Shown piece by piece: positions 33,584 through 42,508 of a DNA stretch of 64,000 bases. Within the stretch, counting starts at the first letter, position 1. The number at the start of each line of letters is the position of its first letter. The notes under the pieces were generated by a model. It saw only the letters and a program-made list of their open reading frames with translations. It ran no database searches and was not told the origin of the DNA. Origin of the DNA: Glo-17 sp964637835 (lineage in GTDB: Bacteria > Krumholzibacteriota > Krumholzibacteriia > LZORAL124-64-63); assembly GCA_964637835.1 (NCBI GenBank), contig CAZWYF010000012.1:17782-81781 (forward strand), read 5' to 3'. A program made the position numbers and the translations under genes.

Positions 33584-35797
33584 CTAGGCGGGGTCGTACT
33601 GCTTGACCTCTTCGCGGCCGGCGATGACGCGCAGCGCGCCCTGGGCCAGGGCCATCATCTCGTTCTCGCCGGGGTAGACGCTCAGGCCGCAGCCCAGGGG
33701 CTCGACCGTCCGGCGGACCACGTCCACCAGCGGCCGGGAGCGGGCCAGGCCGCCGGTCAGGAGCACCTGGTCGATGGGCTCGCCGTCGAAGGCCGGCACC
33801 ATGCTGCAGATCCACTTGCTGATCTGGTAGCACATGGCCTCGAAGACCAGGGTGAAGTCCGGATCGCCATCCAGGTACTTCTGCTCCACGTGGCGGAAGT
33901 CGGCGGTGCCCAGCAGGTCGATCAGACCGCCCCGGCCCTTGTTCAGCTTCAGCAGCTCCTCCATGGTGTACTTGCCGCTGAAGCAGAGGCGGATCAGGTC
34001 GCCCACCGGCAGCGAGCCCGACCGCTGCGGGGTGAACGGGCCCTCGCCGTCGAGGGCGTTGTTGACGTCCAGGAAGCGGCCCTGCTTGTGGGCGCCGATG
34101 GAGATGCCGCCACCCATGTGGCAGACCACCACGTTGACCTGCTCGTAGAAGGTCTCGTTGTCGTGGGCGTAGCGGTGCGCGGTGGCGATCTGGTTCAGGG
34201 CGTGGCTGATGGGCTTGCGCACCAGCTCCTTGAAGCCGGTGAGGCGGCCGCGGTCGTCCATCTCGTCCACCACCACCGGGTCGACGATGAACGCGGGCTT
34301 CTCCAGGTCGCCCACCAGGGCGTGGGCGATGAGGGCGCCGAGGTTGGAGGCGTGGTCGCCGCGGGTGCCCTCGAGCAGGTCCTCGCGCATGCGCTGGTTC
34401 ACCGCGTAGGTGCCGTGGGGGATGGGGTGGACCAGGCCGCCGCGGGCGCTGACCGCGTCGAGGCTCTCGACGGGGGTGTCGTTCTTGCGCAGGAAGTCCT
34501 CGATGGCCTGCTTCCGGAACTCGAACTGGGCCACGATCTTCTCGCCCTCGAAGGGCTCCAGCTCCTCGGCCGCGTGCTGCAGCTCCTCGGCGAAGACCTC
34601 CTCCTCGCCCTCGTAGATGGCGAGCTTGGTGGACGTGGAGCCGGGGTTGATGGCCAGGATGCGCGGGCGGGGGAAGAAGGTGTCGCGCGGGGTGCGCTGC
34701 CACTCGCCGAACTTGTGCAGCCGCAGCACGGCGCATTTGACCGCCAGGGCGGCGTCCTCGGGTTCGACGTCCATGGGCAGGTCCACGCCGCGGAAGCGGA
34801 TGCCGAACACGGCGCCGAACTTGCGGGCGTCGGGATAGCGCGTGGAGAAGAGGTGGAAGAGCAGGTTGCCGGTGTCCAGGTTGGGCGTGATCAGGACGTT
34901 GGTCCCCTGATAACGATCGCCCCGTTCGCCCTCGCTCTTGTAGAGCCTGGCCGACCGGCGGCTCAGCGCCACGTTGATCTTCACCTCGCTCTCGATGCCG
35001 ATGGTGCAGTAGCGCGCGCCGCGCTCACAGCGCTCGTCCAGGAAGCGGGGCAGCAGCTGGGATGCCGCGCGCACCAGGCGCGGCGAGGGGCCCTCGTCGC
35101 CGCCGTGGTTGGAGTAGCTGACCATCACCCCGCGGATCTCCGGCAGCTCCTCCACCGGGACCACGTCGCGGGCCACGGCGCAGGTGCCCACGGCGCTGCG
35201 CGCGAGGATCTCCGGCGACATGTCCGCGTTGACGCCCACGTCGCCGATCACCAGGATGTTGTGGGGGTAGAGGTCGTCCGGGTGCTCGTCCGGCAGGACG
35301 ATGATGCCCGCCTCGCAGAGCACGGGCTCGCGCTGCATCACCTTGAGCATGGGGCGGAAGTAGTGGCGGGGCTCGTGCTGCGCACCGCCCACCACCATGT
35401 CGCAGTGGCCCTCGTGGGCGGCCATGATGCCGAAGCCGGCGGGCGTGGCCACGAAGGCGCGGGCGGCCTCCAGATCCTCCACGGGGCGGCGCTCCTCGGG
35501 CAGGGCCATGGCCGCGGCGGCCAGCTCCTGCTGCAGCTCCTGGCAGCGATCCAGCTCGCAGAAGGCGGCCTCGCTCATCAGGAACGCCACCCGCGCGGGG
35601 TCGACGTGGGCGAGGTCGCCGGCGATCACCGCCTCCACCTTCTCGCGCGTGGTCAGGAACACGGGACGACAGAACCGGGGCAGCTGCAGGGCCGCCTCGA
35701 CCACGCGGGGGTCCTCCGGCTCGATGAACAGGACGGTGGGCCGGGTGGTCATGTGGGCGACGATCTCGCGGTCGAAGGACGCGCCGATATCGAACAT
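33584..35797 (-). CDS. Fusion of phosphate acyltransferase and butyrate kinase
   Basis: 737 aa. Residues about 1-370 form a PTA_PTB-type domain (FMSEAAFCELDRC, GHCDMVVGGAQ, NILVIGDVGVNADMSPE, NVLITPNLDTGNLLFHLF). After a short linker (RTPRDTFFPRP) residues about 378-737 are a full acetokinase-family butyrate kinase: ILAINPGSTSTKLAIYEGE, NVVVCHMGGGISIGAHK, SGSLPVGDLIRLCFSGKYT and a late LTGGLARSRPLVD. The kinase half matches the usual 355-360 aa length. Joining both steps in one chain could channel the unstable acyl-phosphate. Start ATG 35797 follows GGAGGACC. The stand-alone transferase downstream may supply another specificity. Confidence 0.88.
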   Translation of the reverse strand: MFDIGASFDREIVAHMTTRPTVLFIEPEDPRVVEAALQLPRFCRPVFLTTREKVEAVIAGDLAHVDPARVAFLMSEAAFCELDRCQELQQELAAAAMALPEERRPVEDLEAARAFVATPAGFGIMAAHEGHCDMVVGGAQHEPRHYFRPMLKVMQREPVLCEAGIIVLPDEHPDDLYPHNILVIGDVGVNADMSPEILARSAVGTCAVARDVVPVEELPEIRGVMVSYSNHGGDEGPSPRLVRAASQLLPRFLDERCERGARYCTIGIESEVKINVALSRRSARLYKSEGERGDRYQGTNVLITPNLDTGNLLFHLFSTRYPDARKFGAVFGIRFRGVDLPMDVEPEDAALAVKCAVLRLHKFGEWQRTPRDTFFPRPRILAINPGSTSTKLAIYEGEEEVFAEELQHAAEELEPFEGEKIVAQFEFRKQAIEDFLRKNDTPVESLDAVSARGGLVHPIPHGTYAVNQRMREDLLEGTRGDHASNLGALIAHALVGDLEKPAFIVDPVVVDEMDDRGRLTGFKELVRKPISHALNQIATAHRYAHDNETFYEQVNVVVCHMGGGISIGAHKQGRFLDVNNALDGEGPFTPQRSGSLPVGDLIRLCFSGKYTMEELLKLNKGRGGLIDLLGTADFRHVEQKYLDGDPDFTLVFEAMCYQISKWICSMVPAFDGEPIDQVLLTGGLARSRPLVDVVRRTVEPLGCGLSVYPGENEMMALAQGALRVIAGREEVKQYDPA

Positions 35798-35950
35798 GAT
35801 GGGAGGTCCTCCGGGGCGGGGGGCCTGGGGTGGCACCGCGGGCCTCTTCGCCGGCGGCGCCCCCTCAAGGTGGTCTGCTGCGAGGGCGATTTCAAGGCGA
35901 TGGCGGCGGTTCCGCGGCGCTGCTAACCTGGCCACCGAGAGGAGCACGCC

Positions 35951-36535
35951 GTGACCGATCCCCGTCGTCCCCGCACCGCGCAGCCCCCGCATGACGCCGC
36001 CGCGGACCCGCCGCCGCCGGCGCTGCTGGCCGCCGCCCACGAGCGGCTGGCCGGCTGCGGCCTGGATCCCGGGCGCTGGTTGCTGGTGGACGTGGCCAGC
36101 CAGGCGGCGCACCTCCTGGCGGCCGGCGGCCCGGTGGCCCGCTGGCCGGTGAGCACCGCGGCCGCCGGGGTGGACGCGCGCCAGGACAGCGGCGGCACCC
36201 CGCCCGGCGTGCACCGCATCGTCCGGCGCCTCGGCCTCGGCGGCGACCCCTCTGCCATCTACGTCTCCCGCGAGCCCACCGGCGAGGTCTGGGACGGCGG
36301 CGCCGACCCGCGCGACCTCATCCTCGGGCGCATCCTCGTCCTCGCGGGCTGCGAGGAGGGCATCAACCGGGGGCCGGGCCTGGACAGCCAGGAGCGCTAC
36401 ATCTACCTGCACGGCACCAACCACGAGGACCGCATCGGCCATCCCTGCAGCCATGGCTGCGTGCGCCTGCGCCGGGCCGACGTGGTCGACCTGGCCGGCC
36501 GCGTCCGCGCCGGCGATCCGGTGGTGATCCTCTGA
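35951..36535 (+). CDS. L,D-transpeptidase (YkuD domain) without a signal peptide
   Basis: 194 aa. The catalytic motif is complete: HGTNHEDRIGHPCSHGCVRL, with Cys about 170. L,D-transpeptidases cross-link peptidoglycan at meso-diaminopimelate or attach lipoproteins. GTG 35951 follows GAGAGGAG, and its Pro/Ala-rich N-terminus shows no signal peptide or membrane segment, which is odd for a periplasmic enzyme. No better upstream start is visible. It lies directly before the KamA operon, separated by a promoter, and may belong to the same cell-wall theme. Confidence 0.82.
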   Translation: MTDPRRPRTAQPPHDAAADPPPPALLAAAHERLAGCGLDPGRWLLVDVASQAAHLLAAGGPVARWPVSTAAAGVDARQDSGGTPPGVHRIVRRLGLGGDPSAIYVSREPTGEVWDGGADPRDLILGRILVLAGCEEGINRGPGLDSQERYIYLHGTNHEDRIGHPCSHGCVRLRRADVVDLAGRVRAGDPVVIL

Positions 36536-36591
36536 GCCGGGAGCCGGCCACGCCTGCCTGAAAAATCCTGTGCCCACCGCGCGGATCCCAC

Positions 36592-36619
36592 TTGACACCG
36601 GGCGCGCCGGAAGTAGATT
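36592..36619 (+). promoter_or_regulatory. Sigma-70-type promoter of the KamA operon
   Basis: TTGACA (36592-36597), 16 bases, TAGATT (36614-36619). The -35 box is perfect and the -10 box matches four of six. About 180 bases of leader follow before the GTG at 36801. The leader is GC-rich and I see no known riboswitch fold in it. Confidence 0.6.
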
Positions 36620-36800
36620 CACGCCGCCACCACGGAAGAACCCGGCCGGGCTGGATCCCGGGCGGCGGGGCTTTCGCAGAGTTGTCGGCCGGCACCGGCG
36701 GGGGTGGCTCGCCGGACCGCTCTTGCGAGTGTCGCCAGCCGTCGATCCGGAAGCAGCCTCGCGAGCGGGCCGTTGGCCTTCGGTTCCGTGGAGGTGGACC

Positions 36801-38135
36801 GTGCGATCTGGTCCCCAGCCCGTGCGCCGCGCGCGCACCGTTCCTCCGGTCAGCATCCGGATGGCCAGGGAGATGTCGTCGGACCAGTCCGACGAGCCTC
36901 CGGTCGCCGGCGACCCTCCCGCCGTGGCGGCGCCCCTGGCACCGTCCGCCCTCCCCTCGCGCCCCCTGCCCTCCACCGACGACCCGACCCGCAGCGGCTC
37001 CCGCGCCCAGGCGTTCCGCCGCCGGTTCCACGCCGACGTCCCGGCCGCGCAGTGGAACGACTGGCGCTGGCAGCTCCGCCACCGCGTCCGCACGCTGGCC
37101 GCCCTGGAACGCGTGCTGCACCTGGGAGCGGACGAGCGCCTGGCCCTGGGCCAGAGCGGCGCCCTGCTGCCCTTCGCCATCACGCCCTATTACCTGAGCC
37201 TGCTGGACCCGGACGACCCCGCCGACCCGTTGCGCCGCACCGTGATCCCGGCCCGGGCCGAGCGCCTGCGGACACCCGGCGAGGCCGACGACCCCCTGGG
37301 CGAGGACGGCCACAGCCCGGTGCCCGGCGTGATCCACCGCTACCCCGACCGCGTGCTCTTCCTGGTGCACGACTTCTGCGCCACGTTCTGCCGCTACTGC
37401 ACGCGGTCGCGCGTGGTGGGCCAGGGCGAGTTGCATCCGGGCCGTGCCCGCCTGGAGGCAGCCATCGCCTACATCGCCCGCACGCCCGCCATCCGCGACG
37501 TCCTGCTCTCGGGCGGCGACCCGCTGACCCTCGCCGACGCGAAGCTCGACTGGCTGCTGGGCGAGCTGCGCCGCATCCCCCACGTGGAGATCCTGCGCCT
37601 CGGCACCAAGGTGCCCGCCGTGCTGCCGCAGCGGATCACGCCGGAGCTGGTGCGCGTGCTGCGCCGCCATCACCCGCTCTTCCTCGGCCTGCACTTCATC
37701 CACCCGGACGAGTGCACCCCGGAGGCCGCCCGCGCCTGCGGCCGCCTGGCCGACGCCGGCATCCCCCTGGGCTCGCAGACCGTCCTGCTGCGCGGCGTCA
37801 ACGACACCGTCCCCGTCATGCGAGACCTCGTGCACCGCCTGCTCATGATGCGCGTGCGTCCCTACTACCTCTACCAGTGCGACCCCATCTCCGGCTCGGC
37901 GCACTTCCGCACCCCCGTCGCGCGCGGCCTGGAGATCATCCGCGGCCTGCGCGGCTGGACCAGCGGCTACGCCGTCCCCACGTACGTGATCGACGCGCCC
38001 GGCGGCGGCGGCAAGATCCCCCTGCAGCCGGATTCCGTGGTGGGCCGCGACGGGGACGACCTCCTGCTGCGCAGCTTCACCGGCGCGATCCACCGCTATC
38101 CCGACCCCGAGCCCCGCGAGGAGGTGGCCCGATGA
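36801..38135 (+). CDS. KamA-family radical SAM enzyme (lysine 2,3-aminomutase-like)
   Basis: 444 aa. The radical SAM cluster motif is CATFCRYC (Cys about 193, 197, 200). The PLP lysine lies in PGGGGK (about 405). Both acidic residues that hold the side-chain amino group of lysine in clostridial lysine 2,3-aminomutase have counterparts, in YQCD (about 361) and VIDAPGG (about 398). A lysine to beta-lysine mutase is therefore likely, though other amino acids are possible. GTG 36801 is chosen since GGAGG lies six bases ahead; ATGs at 36861 and 36873 lack good sites. Its stop overlaps the next start (ATGA at 38132-38135). First gene of a coupled operon. Confidence 0.85.
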   Translation: MRSGPQPVRRARTVPPVSIRMAREMSSDQSDEPPVAGDPPAVAAPLAPSALPSRPLPSTDDPTRSGSRAQAFRRRFHADVPAAQWNDWRWQLRHRVRTLAALERVLHLGADERLALGQSGALLPFAITPYYLSLLDPDDPADPLRRTVIPARAERLRTPGEADDPLGEDGHSPVPGVIHRYPDRVLFLVHDFCATFCRYCTRSRVVGQGELHPGRARLEAAIAYIARTPAIRDVLLSGGDPLTLADAKLDWLLGELRRIPHVEILRLGTKVPAVLPQRITPELVRVLRRHHPLFLGLHFIHPDECTPEAARACGRLADAGIPLGSQTVLLRGVNDTVPVMRDLVHRLLMMRVRPYYLYQCDPISGSAHFRTPVARGLEIIRGLRGWTSGYAVPTYVIDAPGGGGKIPLQPDSVVGRDGDDLLLRSFTGAIHRYPDPEPREEVAR

Positions 38136-39172
38136 ACATCGGCCTGTGCTACGACCTGCGCTCCGCCTACCTGGCCATGGGGTACGGCGAGGAGGAGACG
38201 GCGGAGTTCGACCGCGAGAGCACCGTGGACGCCATCGCGGCATCCCTGCAGCGCCTCGGCCACACGGTCGACCGCATCGGCCACGCGCGGGAGCTCATGG
38301 CCCGCCTGCTGGCCGGCGACCGCTGGGACCTGGTCTTCAACATCGCCGAGGGGCTGCGCGGCGTGGGACGCGAGTCCCAGGTGCCCTGCATCCTCGACGT
38401 GCATGGCATCCCCTACACCTTCAGCGACCCCCTGGTGCTCGCGCTGAGCCTGCACAAGGGCCTGACCAAGCGCGTGCTGCGCGACGGCGGCCTGCCCACG
38501 CCCGCCTTCGCGGTGATCGAGCAGCTGGACGACCTCGCCGGCCTGGACCTCCCCTACCCGCTGTTCGCCAAGCCCGTGGCCGAGGGCACCGGCAAGGGCA
38601 TCGACGGCGGATCGGTGATCCGCGAGGCGGCGGCGCTGCGCCGCCGCTGCGCCTGGCTGCTGGAACGCCATCGCCAGCCCGTGCTGGTGGAGCGCTTCCT
38701 GCCCGGCCGCGAGTTCACCGTGGGGATCCTGGGCACCGGAGAGCGGTCCGAGGTGATCGGCACCCTCGAGGTGCTGCTGCACGATCAGGCCGGGTCGGCC
38801 GCCTACGGCTACGAGACCAAGGAGCGGTGCGAGGACCTGGTGGAGTACCGTCCGGTCGCCGCCGACGACGCCGTGGTGCTCGCCGCCGAGGCCCTGGCCC
38901 TGGCCGCCTGGCGCCTGCTGGGCTGTCGCGACGGCGGCCGCATCGACCTGCGCGCGGACCAGGATGGGATCCCCCAGCTCATGGAGCTCAACCCCCTGGC
39001 CGGCCTGCATCCGGAGCACTCGGACCTGCCCATGATCGCCACCGCCGTGGGCCTGCCCTACGACCAGCTCATCGCCGGCATCCTGGCCTCGGCCGCCGCG
39101 CGCCTGGAGGAGGTGAGCGATCGTGAGGATCTGGGTGCTGCACAACCGGGTCTCGCCGCGAGCGGGGCCTGA
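38132..39172 (+). CDS. D-Ala-D-Ala ligase-like ATP-grasp enzyme 1
   Basis: 346 aa ATP-grasp ligase. Visible parts are VFNIAEGLRGVGRESQVPCILDVHGIPYTFSDP (N-terminal substrate lobe), HKGLTKRVL, the ATP-grasp segment YPLFAKPVAEGTGKGI and the metal site LMELNPLAGLHPEHSDLP. The family joins a carboxyl group to an amino group via an acyl-phosphate. It is coupled to the KamA gene by ATGA and runs 50 bp into the next ligase gene. It is too divergent and in the wrong setting for the housekeeping Ddl. A role in ligating the KamA product is the working idea. Confidence 0.85.
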   Translation: MNIGLCYDLRSAYLAMGYGEEETAEFDRESTVDAIAASLQRLGHTVDRIGHARELMARLLAGDRWDLVFNIAEGLRGVGRESQVPCILDVHGIPYTFSDPLVLALSLHKGLTKRVLRDGGLPTPAFAVIEQLDDLAGLDLPYPLFAKPVAEGTGKGIDGGSVIREAAALRRRCAWLLERHRQPVLVERFLPGREFTVGILGTGERSEVIGTLEVLLHDQAGSAAYGYETKERCEDLVEYRPVAADDAVVLAAEALALAAWRLLGCRDGGRIDLRADQDGIPQLMELNPLAGLHPEHSDLPMIATAVGLPYDQLIAGILASAAARLEEVSDREDLGAAQPGLAASGA

Positions 39173-40136
39173 CGAGCGCGACGTCCTGGACCAGGCCGCG
39201 GCGGTGGCCCGGGCCCTGCGGGAGCAGGGCCACGCCGTGACCGTCCACGACGCCGACGGCGACCTCGTGGACCTGCGCCGGCGCCTGCTGGGCGACCGGC
39301 CGGACGTGGTCTTCAACCTGGTGGAGAGTCTCGATGGCGAGGGACGCCTGATCCACGTGGTGCCCGCCCTGCTGGACAGCCTGGCCATACCCTGCACCGG
39401 CTGCTCCGCCGAGGCGCTCCTGCTCACCTCGCAGAAGCTCCTCACCAAGGGGCTGCTGCGCCGCGCCGGTCTGCCCACGCCCGACTGGCTGGTCACCGAC
39501 CACGTCCCGCTGGGCCTCGCCCGCGGCGGCGCCCGCCACGCGCACGGGCAGTGGATCATCAAGTCGGTCTGGGAGGACGCCTCCCTGGATCTGGACGACG
39601 ACGCCGTGATCGACGACGACCTGCTGGCGGTCCGCCGCGCGCTGGCCGCCCGGGCCGGTCGCCGCGGCGCCCCCTGGTTCGCCGAGGCCTACATCGAGGG
39701 GCGGGAGTTCAACCTCGCCCTTCTCGGCGGGCCCCGGGACGTCCAGCTCCTGCCGCCCGCGGAGATGCTCTTCGTGGACTATCCCGAGGGCAAGCCGCGC
39801 ATCGTGGGCCACGCCGCCAAGTGGCGGACCCACTCCTTCGAGTACCGCCACACCCGACGCACCTTCGACTTCCCGGAACAGGACTCGCCGCTGCTGGCGC
39901 GCCTGGCGCGCCTGGGCCGGGACTGCTGGGCGCTCTTCGGCCTGCGCGGGTGGGCCCGCGTGGACCTGCGCGTGGACCGCGGCGGCCGTCCCTGGATCCT
40001 GGAGATCAACGCCAACCCCTGCCTGAGCCCCGACGCGGGATTCGCCGCGGCGCTGGACCGGGCGCAGGTCCCCTATGCCGAGGCGATGGCGCGGCTGGTG
40101 GACGCCGCCCGCCCCCCGGTGACGAAGGCGGTGTGA
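39123..40136 (+). CDS. D-Ala-D-Ala ligase-like ATP-grasp enzyme 2
   Basis: 337 aa, a second ATP-grasp ligase. VFNLVESLDGEGRLIHVVPALLDSLAIPCTG parallels the first ligase. WIIKSVWEDASLDLDDDAV holds the ATP-binding lysine, and WILEINANPCLSPDAGF the metal-binding Glu and Asn. GTG 39123 follows GAGGAGGTGAGC, so the gene starts 50 bp inside its neighbour in another frame. Such a long overlap points to strict co-expression. The two ligases are only distantly alike, which suggests two different joining steps and not a gene copy. Confidence 0.85.
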   Translation: MRIWVLHNRVSPRAGPDERDVLDQAAAVARALREQGHAVTVHDADGDLVDLRRRLLGDRPDVVFNLVESLDGEGRLIHVVPALLDSLAIPCTGCSAEALLLTSQKLLTKGLLRRAGLPTPDWLVTDHVPLGLARGGARHAHGQWIIKSVWEDASLDLDDDAVIDDDLLAVRRALAARAGRRGAPWFAEAYIEGREFNLALLGGPRDVQLLPPAEMLFVDYPEGKPRIVGHAAKWRTHSFEYRHTRRTFDFPEQDSPLLARLARLGRDCWALFGLRGWARVDLRVDRGGRPWILEINANPCLSPDAGFAAALDRAQVPYAEAMARLVDAARPPVTKAV

Positions 40137-40140
40137 GGCC

Positions 40141-41880
40141 ATGCTGCGCATCCGGCGCGTCCCCGACGACGTGCTCCCGGTCAACGCCGCGGCCATCGCC
40201 CAGGCGAGCGCCATCCTGCGCGACCAGTTCCCCGACGCTCCGGCCGCCGACGTCGAACAGCTCGCTGGCCGGCTCCGCGACCCGCTCACGTCGGGTCTGC
40301 GGGCCATCCTGCTGGTGGCCGAGGATCGCCACGGCCAGGTGCAGGGCGGCGCGCTCGTCCTGCACGAGCCGCGACGCCGGCTGGTCTTCCTGGACTACCT
40401 CGCCGCCGGCAAGCGCCTGACCAGCCGCGGCATCGGCGGCGCGCTCTACGGCGCGGTCCGCGAGACCGCCGCCGCCCTGGGCGCCCCCGCGGTGCTCTGC
40501 GAGTGCGCGCCGGACGACCCGGTCGCCGGCCTCGACAGGGCCGAACTGGCCGCCAACCGCGCCCGGCTGCGCTTCTACGAGCACTTCGGCGCCCGGCCCG
40601 TGGCCGGCACCGACTACACGCGGCCCTACGGCGCGCAGGCCGGTGTGATGCCCCTGCTGGTGGCCGACCCGCTGGATCCCGCCCGGCCGCTGCGTCGCCG
40701 CTGGCTCCGCGCCGCCGTGCGCACCATCCTCGAGCGCAAGTACGCCCACCTGTGCTCGCCGGACTACAATGCCGCCGTGGTGGACTCCATCGTCGATGAC
40801 CCGGTCCGGCTGCGGCCGCCACGCCACGTCCGCGAGGCCACGCCGCCGGTGGTGGTCCGTGGCGGCCCGGCCGAGCGCATCGCCGTGGTGATCAACGATC
40901 GCCACGAGATCCACCACGTGGCCGACCGCGGCTACGTGGAGGCGCCGGTGCGGGTGCGCCGCATCGCCGAGGAGCTGGCTCGCACGTCCCTCTGCGAGAC
41001 CCTGCCGGTCAGGCGCCACGGCCAGGGCGCCATCACCGCCGTCCACGATCCCGGTTACGTCGGCTACCTCCGTCGCGTGTGCCTCGCCCTGCCCCCGGAG
41101 CGCTCGGTCTATCCCTACGTCTTCCCCCTGCGGAACGTCACGCGGCCGCCGCGCGACCTGGCCCTGCGCGCCGGCTACTACTGCATGGACACGTTCACGC
41201 CCCTGAGCCGGGCCGCCTACCTGGCCGCCCGCCGGGCGGTGGACTGCACCCTGACCGCGGCGGACCAGCTGCGGCGAGGTCGTCGCCTGGCCTACGCCCT
41301 GGTGCGGCCGCCGGGGCACCACGCCGAGCGTCGGGTCTTCGGCGGCTTCTGCTACTTCAACAACGCGGCCATCGCCGCCGAGGTGCTCGCCGGCCTCGGC
41401 CGCGTCGCCATCCTGGACCTGGACTACCACCACGGCAACGGGCAGCAGGACATCTTCGCCGCCCGCGACGACGTCCTCACCGTCTCCATCCATGGCCATC
41501 CGTCCTTCGCCTATCCCTACTTCAGCGGCTTCGCCGACGAGCAGGGCGAGGGCGCCGGCCGCGGCTACAACCTGAACCTGCCGCTGCCCGAGCAGACCGA
41601 CGGCGCGCGCCATCGCGAGGCGCTGGACCGGGCCCTGCGCCGCATCGGCACCTTCGTCCCGGCCACGCTGGTGGTCTGCCTGGGCCTGGACACCGCCCGC
41701 GCAGACCCCACCGGCTCCTGGTCGCTCTCCGCCGAGGACTTCGCGGAGAACGGACGCCGCGTGGGCGCCCTCGGCCTGCCCACCCTCGTGGTCCAGGAGG
41801 GCGGGTATCGCACCGCCAGCCTGGGCCGCAACGCCCGCCGGTTCCTGGAGGGGCTGGCGAGAGGAGCGTTCGCGTCATGA
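40141..41880 (+). CDS. GNAT acetyltransferase fused to histone-deacetylase-family amidohydrolase
   Basis: 579 aa. The N-terminal third is GNAT-like (SRGIGGALYGAVRETAAALG for CoA binding; RLRFYEHFGARPV near its end). From about residue 240 a full HDAC/AcuC/acetylpolyamine-amidohydrolase domain follows: RPPGHHA (His about 393-394), GFCYFNNAAIAA, and zinc ligands in DLDYHHG (Asp about 428, His about 430) and GLDTARADP (Asp about 517). One chain thus carries an acyl-adding and an acyl-removing module. In methanogens a GNAT acetylates beta-lysine after the mutase; here a similar on/off acetylation of an amino group is plausible. Start ATG 40141, four bases after the ligase stop. Confidence 0.85.
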   Translation: MLRIRRVPDDVLPVNAAAIAQASAILRDQFPDAPAADVEQLAGRLRDPLTSGLRAILLVAEDRHGQVQGGALVLHEPRRRLVFLDYLAAGKRLTSRGIGGALYGAVRETAAALGAPAVLCECAPDDPVAGLDRAELAANRARLRFYEHFGARPVAGTDYTRPYGAQAGVMPLLVADPLDPARPLRRRWLRAAVRTILERKYAHLCSPDYNAAVVDSIVDDPVRLRPPRHVREATPPVVVRGGPAERIAVVINDRHEIHHVADRGYVEAPVRVRRIAEELARTSLCETLPVRRHGQGAITAVHDPGYVGYLRRVCLALPPERSVYPYVFPLRNVTRPPRDLALRAGYYCMDTFTPLSRAAYLAARRAVDCTLTAADQLRRGRRLAYALVRPPGHHAERRVFGGFCYFNNAAIAAEVLAGLGRVAILDLDYHHGNGQQDIFAARDDVLTVSIHGHPSFAYPYFSGFADEQGEGAGRGYNLNLPLPEQTDGARHREALDRALRRIGTFVPATLVVCLGLDTARADPTGSWSLSAEDFAENGRRVGALGLPTLVVQEGGYRTASLGRNARRFLEGLARGAFAS

Positions 41881-42380
41881 CGTCCACCATCCGCCCGCGC
41901 GATCTGGTGCTGCGCACCGACCCCCGGCCCGAGGACCAGGACCAGGTCCGGCGCCTGGTCGCCGCCACGGGTTTCTTCTCGGCCGCGGAGGTGGCGATCG
42001 CTGCCGACCTGGTGCGCGAGCGCCTCGAGCGGGGCCCGGCCAGCGGCTACGAGTTCCTGCTGGCCGACGGCCCGGCCGGTCTGCTGGGGTACACCTGCTA
42101 CGGATCGGTGCCGTGCTCCACCGTCAGCTGGGATCTGTACTGGATCGCCGTCTCCCCGGACGTCCAGGGCCTGGGGCTGGGACAGCGGCTGCTGCAGGCC
42201 ACCGAGGAACGGGTCCGCGCGGCGGGGGGCCACGCACTGTACGCCGAGACCAGCGGCCGGGGCCTCTACCGGCCCACGCGGGGCTTCTACCGGCGCAACG
42301 GCTACACCGAAGCCGCCGTGCTGGCGGACTTCTACGGGCTGGACGACGACAAGGTGATCTTCCGCAAGGTCGTCGCCTGA
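41877..42380 (+). CDS. GNAT-family N-acetyltransferase
   Basis: 167 aa. The acetyl-CoA loop reads VSPDVQGLGLGQRLLQATEERV, preceded by DLYWIAV and followed by LYRPTRGFYRRNGYTEAAVLADFY. The start overlaps the stop of the fusion gene (ATGA at 41877-41880), so it is the fifth gene of the coupled unit. The mutase-acetyltransferase pairing recalls AblA/AblB, which make N-epsilon-acetyl-beta-lysine, but the acceptor is not known here. Confidence 0.85.
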   Translation: MTSTIRPRDLVLRTDPRPEDQDQVRRLVAATGFFSAAEVAIAADLVRERLERGPASGYEFLLADGPAGLLGYTCYGSVPCSTVSWDLYWIAVSPDVQGLGLGQRLLQATEERVRAAGGHALYAETSGRGLYRPTRGFYRRNGYTEAAVLADFYGLDDDKVIFRKVVA

Positions 42381-42508
42381 GGCTCCGGGGAGCGGAGATC
42401 CGCGGCACGACCGCCAGGTCATCCCGCCATGGGCAACGCGCGCCCGGGCCGTTATGCTCGGGGCGTCCGACCGCTCGCCCGTGTCCGCATCCGCCTGGAG
42501 GCTTTCCC

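Noticed and set aside
33539..35926. Long plus-strand frame opposite the transferase-kinase fusion
   Set aside because: Val/Leu/His/Asp-rich antisense shadow without any motif; the minus strand has full catalytic signatures.
36620..36800. Possible riboswitch in the KamA leader (lysine or SAM type)
   Set aside because: No conserved lysine- or SAM-riboswitch core could be recognised; only generic GC-rich folding.
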